Assembly (NCBI GenBank): GCA_902782915.1
Contig: CACZOV010000032.1
Span: 1 to 11,424, forward strand
DNA: 11,424 nucleotides
Reading direction: 5' to 3'
Source of the DNA: an uncultured Erysipelotrichaceae bacterium
GTDB lineage: Bacteria > Bacillota_I > Bacilli_A > RF39 > UBA660
Each line of letters opens with the position of its first letter. The stretch's first letter is position 1. Positions 6,597 through 11,424 of this stretch are shown here, in pieces. Made by a program: the position numbers and the translations under genes. Below the pieces are notes generated by a model. It was given only the letters and a program-made list of their open reading frames with translations, did not search any database and was not told where the DNA came from.

Positions 6597-7877
6597 TTAC
6601 ATAACTTTACTTCTTTGTTTTAGAATTATTGCAATTAACATAGAAAGTATTCCAACGCCAAAAATAACTAAAGCTATAATCATTTCATTTTCTTTAAAGA
6701 AATTAGAATTAGTACTAGAATTTGATTCATTATTAGTAGTTGTTATAGGTTCCTCTATAACTTTTTCTGAATCATCTTTCTCTTTTTCATCTTTTATTAT
6801 TTTAAATTTATAATTAACACTCTTCTCGCCATCTTTAGCTTCAATTGTTATAATACTTCCATTTTCTAAGTCAAGATTATCTTTAATATCATATGTAGCA
6901 CTTTCACTACTTAAAGTAATATTAAAATCAATTGTTTCTTCTTCTGTTTTTATTTGATAATCATATTTTTTAGGATCAAAAGTAAAATCCTGGTCTTTAA
7001 TAGTAATATTTGAAATAATTGGAATTTCTTCTTCTCTTGTAATATTAAGTTTATAGACTACCTTACTTCCATCTTCGGCTTCTACATTTATTTCTACTAA
7101 ATTAGCACCTGTTTTTAAAATAACTTCTTCTTGATAATCAAGTTTTGCCTTTGCATCATTTAAAGTTGGAGTTATTTTTATTTTTGAAATATCATAGGAA
7201 ACTGTTAAATTATATTCAAATACATTACTTTTAAAATTAAATTTAATGTTATCTATTGTAAGACTTTTTAAAGAATTATCACTACTTTTATAATCTTTTT
7301 TAGTAATATTTATTTTATAAGTTCTAACATCTTCATTTTCGGCTTTTACTTTTATTTCTATACTAGTTTTTTCACCTGAAAGGGTAACTGCATTTTTTCC
7401 TGTTCTTTCACCATATCCATCAACAAATGTTGCTTTTTCATTATTTTTAACAGCTTTTACTTCAACACTTTTAAGAGTTGAATCCACTGATACATTATAT
7501 TCATTTTCACTTCCAAGAACAACTTGATTTGATCCAACTGTAAGACTTTTTAAAGAGTTATCACTGCTACGATTATCTTCTCTTGTAATATTAATTTTAT
7601 AAATGTCACCATCTTTTACTCTAATTTCAAATTTATTTGTTCCATAATTTAAAGATGTTTCTCCATTTGGACCTTGTTCTACAGTATAACCACTTTCTTC
7701 TTTATATCCTATCATAATACTTTCTTTATCACTTGGAACACTTATATTATATTCTAACTTATCATTTGAAAACTCATCAAGTGTTTTCCCATCAATCATT
7801 ATACTTGTTAATCCTTTAGCAAATACACTTCCTGTTCCTAAAAAGAAAAATATCATTAATACAATTATTTTTTTCAT
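6597..7877 (-). CDS. Secreted, membrane-anchored protein with four cadherin-like beta-sandwich repeats
   Basis: The 426-residue protein has a signal peptide (basic MKK, hydrophobic core 4-15, likely cleavage after Ala20 in SVFA-KG). It then has four tandem domains of about 80-90 residues (roughly 22-99, 105-193, 201-281, 286-362). Each opens with an L/I-x-S/N-I/L motif and closes with YKINITRE, YKINITKK, YKLNITRE or YKFKIIKD. This is the pattern of the bacterial cadherin-like beta-sandwich domain. A Ser/Thr/Asn/Glu-rich linker (364-396) leads to a C-terminal membrane helix (about 399-419) and a basic tail KQRSK. There is no LPXTG motif, so it is a type I membrane protein with an external stalk. 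Its partner is unknown; adhesion, envelope structure or ligand binding are possible. The ATG at 7877 has AGAGGGAG just upstream and its own extended -10 promoter, and no terminator was found after it. Confidence 0.85.
   Translation of the reverse strand: MKKIIVLMIFFFLGTGSVFAKGLTSIMIDGKTLDEFSNDKLEYNISVPSDKESIMIGYKEESGYTVEQGPNGETSLNYGTNKFEIRVKDGDIYKINITREDNRSSDNSLKSLTVGSNQVVLGSENEYNVSVDSTLKSVEVKAVKNNEKATFVDGYGERTGKNAVTLSGEKTSIEIKVKAENEDVRTYKINITKKDYKSSDNSLKSLTIDNIKFNFKSNVFEYNLTVSYDISKIKITPTLNDAKAKLDYQEEVILKTGANLVEINVEAEDGSKVVYKLNITREEEIPIISNITIKDQDFTFDPKKYDYQIKTEEETIDFNITLSSESATYDIKDNLDLENGSIITIEAKDGEKSVNYKFKIIKDEKEKDDSEKVIEEPITTTNNESNSSTNSNFFKENEMIIALVIFGVGILSMLIAIILKQRSKVM
7257..7565 (-). repeat. 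Tandem domain repeat inside the cadherin-like gene
   Basis: The DNA at 7257-7283 and 7539-7565 is the same over 27 bases except for one change, and both encode SSDNSLKSLT-type domain openings (protein residues 104-113 and 198-207). The copies are exactly 282 bp (94 codons) apart, one domain length. The near-identity of the DNA, not just the protein, suggests fairly recent domain duplication or gene conversion. Confidence 0.7.
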
Positions 7878-7905
7878 ATACTCCCTCTATTCTTAATATA
7901 TTATT

Positions 7906-7914
7906 ATCATATCA
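7906..7914 (-). promoter_or_regulatory. Extended -10 promoter of the cadherin-like gene
   Basis: The minus strand reads TGATATGAT, an extended -10 (TGn-TATGAT), about 28 nt before the ATG at 7877. The -35 position is poor (TAGATT at 17 bp), which is common for extended -10 promoters. It is predicted from sequence only. Confidence 0.45.
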
Positions 7915-7942
7915 CAAGCATTTAAAAAAATCTAGTAAATTT

Positions 7943-7967
7943 AAAAAAAACATATAAATTTATATGT
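7943..7967 (-). terminator. Terminator at the end of ymfF-ymfH
   Basis: An 18-base perfect palindrome, ACATATAAATTTATATGT (7950-7967), is followed on the minus strand by a run of seven more T residues. The ymfH stop codon (7960-7962) is inside the hairpin. The stem is all A-T except for the outer C-G pair, so it is weak thermodynamically but ideally placed. Confidence 0.65.
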
Positions 7968-9243
7968 CTTTTTCTGATTTAGGAAGTACCATTACTAAAC
8001 TTTGATTTGATAAATCAAGTTCTTTTATAAATTTATTTAGTCTTTTAATATTTAACCCTTTTATATAATCAACTCGATTTAAATAAACATCATTATAAGT
8101 AATAAAATCACTATAAACATTATCAACTGTCATCTCAACATTATCAATCATTCTAATTTCGCTTGCAATCCAAACTTTTTTAATTCTCTCTAATTCACTA
8201 CTTTTTATTTTAATATTTTTTAAAGTTTTTTTTATTTCATCAACAAAAAGATCTGCCTTATCACTTTCTGAAGTTATATCAAGAGTTATATAATTATCAA
8301 ATTGATTTTTTTCAATATAAAAACCACTTGTAAGAGATTCTTTAGTTACCTTTTCTTTAAAATCTGATGTTGTTCCAAATAAACTAGACATAATTACTCC
8401 TAAATACATGTTCTCTTCAATTTCTGTAAAATCTTTAAATCTTTCTTTATTTATTTTTACACTAAAACGTATTTTAGGAACTTCTACATTTAAATATAAT
8501 TTTTTAAATTCTTCTGCAACATCAGATGGTTCTTGGTATTTTTTTCTTTTAATTTCTTTTTTATCTTTAAATGAATTTAACTTTTCATGACTTTTAATTA
8601 AAGATTCAACACGTTTTGGATCAAAACATCCTCCAATTACTAAAACCATATTGCTTGGATTATAAAAAGTATTATAAGCATTATATAAATCTTCTTTAGT
8701 AATTTCATCAACACTTTGAACGGTTCCAGCAATCTTTTCTCGTATTGGAAGATTATAGAATAAATTTTTTCGCATCTCATCATCCATTGCCCATTCTGGA
8801 TCATCTTCGTACATTAATATTTCTTCTTTAATAATCCCTTTTTCTTTTTCAACGTTTTTATCAGTAAAATAAGGACTAAAAACAAAATCTAGTAAATAAT
8901 TTAAATTTTCATAAAAAGAGTTTACTCCCCAAACATAATATCTAGTATTATCAAATGTAGTAGATGCATTAGTACTTGCACCACTTTTAGAAAAGAATTT
9001 AAAAGGATCAGTACCATCTTTCATTTCAAACATTTTATGTTCCAAAAAATGAGCTGTACCATAAGGTATATGAATAGATTCTTCGTTACTATTAAAATCA
9101 ATATCTTTTGATCCATATTTACTTCCTAAAACAATATAATAATTCTTTTTATTTTGAAAAGGAATTAAATATACTTTAAATCCATTATTAAGAGTAAAAG
9201 TATAAAGATCTTGATCTAAGTTCTTAAAACTATTTTTTTTCAT
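7960..9243 (-). CDS. ymfH: M16-family zinc peptidase, active subunit (YmfH-like, EF-P modification-associated)
   Basis: A 427-residue insulinase/pitrilysin-type peptidase. The inverted zinc motif HFLEH is at 65-69 (zinc ligands His65 and His69, catalytic Glu68), followed by KEEILMYEDDPEW (139-151), which supplies the third ligand (Glu141 most likely). Length and sequence resemble Bacillus YmfH, which databases label as associated with 5-aminopentanol modification of elongation factor P; the direct substrate is not settled. The ATG at 9243 has AAAGGGGGAT upstream and overlaps the end of the preceding ymfF by 14 nt, so the two are translationally coupled and probably form a heterodimer of an active and an inactive chain. 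There is no signal peptide, so it is cytosolic. The gene ends in a hairpin terminator. The reductase YmfI that often follows in Bacillus is not here. Confidence 0.88.
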   Translation of the reverse strand: MKKNSFKNLDQDLYTFTLNNGFKVYLIPFQNKKNYYIVLGSKYGSKDIDFNSNEESIHIPYGTAHFLEHKMFEMKDGTDPFKFFSKSGASTNASTTFDNTRYYVWGVNSFYENLNYLLDFVFSPYFTDKNVEKEKGIIKEEILMYEDDPEWAMDDEMRKNLFYNLPIREKIAGTVQSVDEITKEDLYNAYNTFYNPSNMVLVIGGCFDPKRVESLIKSHEKLNSFKDKKEIKRKKYQEPSDVAEEFKKLYLNVEVPKIRFSVKINKERFKDFTEIEENMYLGVIMSSLFGTTSDFKEKVTKESLTSGFYIEKNQFDNYITLDITSESDKADLFVDEIKKTLKNIKIKSSELERIKKVWIASEIRMIDNVEMTVDNVYSDFITYNDVYLNRVDYIKGLNIKRLNKFIKELDLSNQSLVMVLPKSEKDI

Positions 9244-10498
9244 TTATATCCCCCTTTAATAAATAAATTGTATCTAAATGAACTTTCTTACTAACATTAA
9301 TTATATCTTTTAAAGTAACTTTTTTTATTTCTTCCTTTCTAACATCAACCTCATCTAAGTTTAATAAATTTTTAGCTATTTCATTTTCAACAATGCTATC
9401 TATATTATCAAGGGATTCTTCTAACATACTTAAGTATTCTGTTCTTGAAGTATTCAATTCATCTTCAGTTACATTTCCATCTCTTATACCTTGCATAATC
9501 TTTTTAATATAATTTACAACTTTATCATAATTTTGATAGCTAATACCTGATTGAATAATTAATAAGTTATCTGCTTTATTAACATTTGAATGAATATAAT
9601 AAGCTAAAGAATTTTTTTCTCTTATAATTTGCATAAACTTAGAATTAAATCCTCCTCCTAAGATCATATTATATAAATTAATTACATATTTTCTTTCAAA
9701 TTCATTTAAATCTTTTAACTTACATCCAATTGCCAGTTTTGATTGATTTAAATTCATCTCTTCAACTTTGGTATTTATTCTTTTTAAGATTTTATCATGA
9801 TAAATATTAATATCACCTTTACTCTTTTTAATAGTTTTAAAATTTAATTTTTCTTTAATTAAAGAGATCATTTCTTTATCATCATAGTCCCCTATTACAT
9901 ATATATCAACATCACATCTATTTAAAAATTCTTTATAATATTCATACAAGTTTTTTTCATTTATTTTATAAAGATCTTCTAAATATCCATATCCATGATA
10001 AGAATATGCTTTATCTCCTAGAGTTTCTAACATTCTAATAACTGAATAAGACTTAGGATTTTCTTTAGTAGTTATAATTTCTTTTTCTAAATCATTTTTT
10101 AAAATTTTAAAAATTTCTTTATCAAATTCTTTATTTTTAACATTAGGATTAAAAATTATATCATGAAATAAATCAAGTGATTCTTCTAACATAGATTCTT
10201 CTGTATATTTTGGATTCAATAACGATAAATTAAATCTTGTTATTAAATAGTTTCCTATTCTTGCATTAAAACTTGAAACATATAAAGAGTATAAATCTTG
10301 AATTTTTAAAGCCAAAGATTTTCTTGTTTTATATTTTTTAGTACTTAGTACAAGATAATCAGTTAAGAAATTTCTTTTTGTAATATCCTCTCGTTTTACT
10401 TCATCTTTTAATAATACTTTAATGTTAATAGATCTAAACTTTTTAGTTTTGATCAAGTGAAGATGTCCATATTTTAAATCAATTACTTTTTCTTTCAT
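9230..10498 (-). CDS. ymfF: M16-family peptidase-like protein, inactive subunit (YmfF-like)
   Basis: A 422-residue M16-fold protein that lacks the HxxEH zinc motif. The C-terminal half keeps the family segment LGGGFNSKF...IREKNSLAYYIHS (about 280-304), typical of the substrate-handling R/Y element. It is the non-catalytic partner of the HFLEH-containing protein encoded next, as in Bacillus ymfF/ymfH and comparable to alpha/beta mitochondrial processing peptidase. Start choice: GTG at 10507 and ATG at 10504 lie inside or against the ribosome site AAAGGTGAT, while the ATG at 10498 is spaced about 8 nt from its GG core; MKEKVIDLKYG then begins the protein. The gene overlaps ymfH by 14 nt. No signal peptide is present, so it is expected in the cytosol. 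A promoter fits the gap upstream, after the flp terminator. Confidence 0.86.
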   Translation of the reverse strand: MKEKVIDLKYGHLHLIKTKKFRSINIKVLLKDEVKREDITKRNFLTDYLVLSTKKYKTRKSLALKIQDLYSLYVSSFNARIGNYLITRFNLSLLNPKYTEESMLEESLDLFHDIIFNPNVKNKEFDKEIFKILKNDLEKEIITTKENPKSYSVIRMLETLGDKAYSYHGYGYLEDLYKINEKNLYEYYKEFLNRCDVDIYVIGDYDDKEMISLIKEKLNFKTIKKSKGDINIYHDKILKRINTKVEEMNLNQSKLAIGCKLKDLNEFERKYVINLYNMILGGGFNSKFMQIIREKNSLAYYIHSNVNKADNLLIIQSGISYQNYDKVVNYIKKIMQGIRDGNVTEDELNTSRTEYLSMLEESLDNIDSIVENEIAKNLLNLDEVDVRKEEIKKVTLKDIINVSKKVHLDTIYLLKGDINEKK

Positions 10499-10524
10499 TT
10501 TCATCACCTTTATTATTATGCATA

Positions 10525-10552
10525 ATTAAATCAAATATATGAGTTATATCAA
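10525..10552 (-). promoter_or_regulatory. Predicted promoter of ymfF-ymfH
   Basis: The minus strand reads TTGATA (10547-10552), a 16-bp spacer, and TTTAAT (10525-10530) preceded by TGA, an extended -10. The expected transcript start leaves about 20 nt before the ATG at 10498. It lies directly downstream of the flp terminator. Confidence 0.5.
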
Positions 10553-10560
10553 TCTATTAT

Positions 10561-10593
10561 AAAAAGTAATTAACAAGTTGTCAATTACTTTTT
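10561..10593 (-). terminator. Terminator after the Flp prepilin gene
   Basis: A 33-base inverted repeat folds into a 14-bp stem (one G-T wobble), AAAAAGTAATTGAC with GTTAATTACTTTTT, and a 5-nt loop. The five T residues at the end of the stem serve as the U-tract. The flp stop codon (10581-10583) lies inside the hairpin. The opposite strand also ends in T residues, so it might work in both directions. Confidence 0.7.
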
Positions 10594-10784
10594 TCTTGGC
10601 ACTTACCTTCTCCAGCTTTAGCACCCTTTACATATTCTTCTCCTACTAACTCACACGATGATTTTGTCATAGCATCTTTTAAATAACCACCAAACATATT
10701 CACAATTCCTATTATTACAACAGAAATTAGTGCAATAATTAAAACATATTCAACAAGTGCTTGCCCACGTTTATTCACAATCAT
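10581..10784 (-). CDS. Flp-family type IVb prepilin
   Basis: A 67-residue small pilin precursor. A short basic leader (NKRG) ends in Gly7, followed by QALVEYVLIIALISVVIIGIV, a continuous hydrophobic helix with Glu at position +5 of the mature chain (Glu12). This is the type IV/class III signal that a prepilin peptidase cuts after Gly. The mature pilin would be about 60 residues, with an N-terminal assembly helix and a short polar tail holding two cysteines (44 and 62) that could form a disulfide. Start: a GTG at 10787 is too close to the AGGA ribosome site, so I choose the ATG at 10784; a GTG at 10778 is also possible. It has its own near-consensus promoter and terminator and stands alone: no Tad ATPase, TadB/C or peptidase gene lies in the window. 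Assembly genes must be elsewhere, or it serves another use such as a pseudopilin. Confidence 0.82.
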   Translation of the reverse strand: MIVNKRGQALVEYVLIIALISVVIIGIVNMFGGYLKDAMTKSSCELVGEEYVKGAKAGEGKCQEKSN

Positions 10785-10800
10785 CACATCCTATACTTAA

Positions 10801-10829
10801 ATTTTAATTAATTTTTTGCAATTAGTCAA
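10801..10829 (-). promoter_or_regulatory. Near-consensus promoter of the Flp prepilin gene
   Basis: The minus strand reads TTGACT (10824-10829), an exact 17-bp spacer, and TAAAAT (10801-10806): five of six matches at each box. The predicted transcript start is near 10794, giving a very short leader of about 10 nt that barely holds the AGGA ribosome site before the ATG at 10784. Confidence 0.7.
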
Positions 10830-10830
10830 G

Positions 10831-11028
10831 TTATTTATTTACTTTTATTAATCCTTCTGCAACTTCTTCTAAACATTTACCTATATTCTTTTTACTTTTA
10901 TATTTACTTAAAGGCATTTGCAGAAATCCTGTTGCACTGATTTCCCTACTTCTTTTAGCAGCAATATGAACAAGTTCGTATTTTGATGATACTATATTTA
11001 AAAGTTTATCAATAGATGGATATATCAC
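10831..11028 (-). CDS. rpoZ: DNA-directed RNA polymerase omega subunit
   Basis: A 65-residue omega subunit that helps fold and assemble the beta-prime subunit of RNA polymerase. The signature YPSIDKLL...SKYELVHIAAKRSREI (from residue 3) and the C-terminal GKCLEEVAEGLI match the family closely. An upstream in-frame GTG at 11037 would give MKCV-IYPSID, but it falls against the AGAGGGAG ribosome site. The GTG at 11028 has about 10 nt spacing and produces M-I-YPSID, as in Bacillus omega (MLYPSID), so I choose it. In many Firmicutes rpoZ follows gmk; here the upstream gene is an adenosine deaminase, and neither gmk nor coaBC/priA is adjacent. The 5'-most promoter is weak by sequence, so readthrough from add is possible. 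Confidence 0.93.
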   Translation of the reverse strand: MIYPSIDKLLNIVSSKYELVHIAAKRSREISATGFLQMPLSKYKSKKNIGKCLEEVAEGLIKVNK

Positions 11029-11052
11029 ACATTTCACTCTCCCTCTATTATT

Positions 11053-11081
11053 AGAATAATCTAGAAGCTAAAAATATGCAA
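11053..11081 (-). promoter_or_regulatory. Possible weak promoter of rpoZ
   Basis: The minus strand reads TTGCAT (11076-11081), 17 bp, then TATTCT (11053-11058). Each box matches the consensus only moderately. It is the best candidate in the 75-bp gap, but rpoZ could also be read from the upstream gene, as no clear terminator separates them. Confidence 0.3.
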
Positions 11082-11089
11082 GTTGATTG

Positions 11090-11101
11090 GTAAAATTTTA
11101 C
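11090..11101. repeat. 12-base palindrome after the adenosine deaminase stop
   Basis: GTAAAATTTTAC is a perfect palindrome 2 nt beyond the add stop codon. It has no T-run on the minus strand, so it is not a typical terminator. It may be an operator-like site for rpoZ or simply chance in AT-rich DNA. Confidence 0.3.
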
Positions 11102-11103
11102 AG

Positions 11104-11424
11104 TTAATTTACAAATTTTATTTTTTCTAATAACTCAAGTTTTTCTTCTGCACTTAAAAATGCATAATTAATGCTATTTAAATTCATAAAATATAAGTCA
11201 CTTTCATTAAAAGGAAAATTTTTAAGTAAAAGCGTATATTCTTTTTCTAATGTAGTATTTGAAACAGTTCTATTATCTGTATTAATTAATATATTTACTT
11301 TATTTTTATATAGTTCATAGACAGGATGATCTTTAATATTATTAAATTGATTAGTATCTATATTACTAGTTGGACATACTTCTAATAGAATATTTTTTTC
11401 TTTAATTAAAGAAATCAGTTTCGG
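11104..11424 (-). CDS. add: Adenosine deaminase, C-terminal part (5' end cut by window edge)
   Basis: The last 106 codons of a gene entering from the right edge. Adenosine deaminase converts adenosine (and deoxyadenosine) to inosine with a metal-activated water, in purine salvage. Diagnostic segments are LLEVCPTSNIDT (residues 13-24 of the fragment), the conserved HP (33-34), INTDNRTVSNTTL (47-59), in which the Asp of TDN is the second metal-site aspartate (as in TDDP of other members), and the terminal AFLSAEEKLELLEKI helix, which closely parallels the end of E. coli Add. The zinc histidines and catalytic Glu lie outside the window. The NTDNR form rather than NTDDP suggests the Firmicutes-type subgroup. 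No convincing terminator follows; a 12-base palindrome lies just after the stop but has no T-run. Confidence 0.92.
   Translation of the reverse strand, partial: PKLISLIKEKNILLEVCPTSNIDTNQFNNIKDHPVYELYKNKVNILINTDNRTVSNTTLEKEYTLLLKNFPFNESDLYFMNLNSINYAFLSAEEKLELLEKIKFVN

Noticed and set aside
6597..7877. LPXTG sortase anchoring of the cadherin-like protein
   Set aside because: There is no LPXTG-like motif before the C-terminal helix, so it is more likely a simple membrane-spanning anchor.
8408..8590. Plus-strand open frame of 60 codons opposite ymfH
   Set aside because: Antisense shadow of a clear peptidase gene; no family resemblance.
11090..11101. Terminator for adenosine deaminase
   Set aside because: The palindrome GTAAAATTTTAC has no loop beyond A/T pairs and no T-run after it on the minus strand.
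1..11424. Mycoplasma genetic code (UGA as Trp)
   Set aside because: UGA ends yibE, yibF and the pilin gene at sensible lengths, and Trp in CopA, YibE and YmfH is encoded by UGG.
1..11424. Mobile elements, CRISPR arrays, tRNA or rRNA genes
   Set aside because: No transposase or integrase frame, no regularly spaced repeats, and no cloverleaf or rRNA segments were seen on either strand by reading.

Overview
The window is an AT-rich (by eye about one quarter G+C), gene-dense bacterial stretch in which every supported gene lies on the minus strand, so transcription runs from high to low coordinates. Very low G+C, purine-rich Shine-Dalgarno sites (AGGAGG, AAAGGTGAT), an omega subunit beginning V/M-x-YPSID, a YmfF/YmfH peptidase pair and a type II thymidine kinase point to a low-GC Gram-positive lineage (Bacilli or a relative, possibly an uncultured gut one). 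UGA is used as stop and UGG as Trp, so the mycoplasma code is not in use. No species is assigned.

In transcription order: the 3' end of an adenosine deaminase gene (cut by the right edge), rpoZ (RNA polymerase omega), a small Flp-type IVb prepilin behind a near-consensus promoter, and a strong hairpin terminator. Next come the overlapping pair ymfF/ymfH, encoding an inactive and an active M16 peptidase subunit, closed by a hairpin plus T-run. A secreted, C-terminally anchored protein with four cadherin-like beta-sandwich repeats follows, then thymidine kinase with its own promoter and a GAAA-loop terminator.

The left half holds a tightly overlapping unit: copA (Cu+ P1B-type ATPase), then two paralogous YibE/F-family membrane proteins. 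It is driven by one promoter whose -35 and -10 sit in a perfect 11-bp inverted repeat, which looks like a metal-responsive operator although no regulator gene is in view. A short ORF resembling the beginning of a pentapeptide-repeat protein overlaps the end of yibF. After it come a terminator hairpin with a possible competing antiterminator, and an ABC exporter gene cut by the left edge just before its Walker B motif.

Most genes are ordinary housekeeping or transport genes. The points most worth a second look are the copA-yibE-yibF unit with its palindromic promoter, the attenuator-like leader before the ABC exporter, two unrelated gene junctions built on the same A8 overlap string, the lone Flp prepilin, and the cadherin-like repeat protein. 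No CRISPR array, tRNA, rRNA, transposase or phage gene was seen, and no gap between genes exceeds 300 bases.
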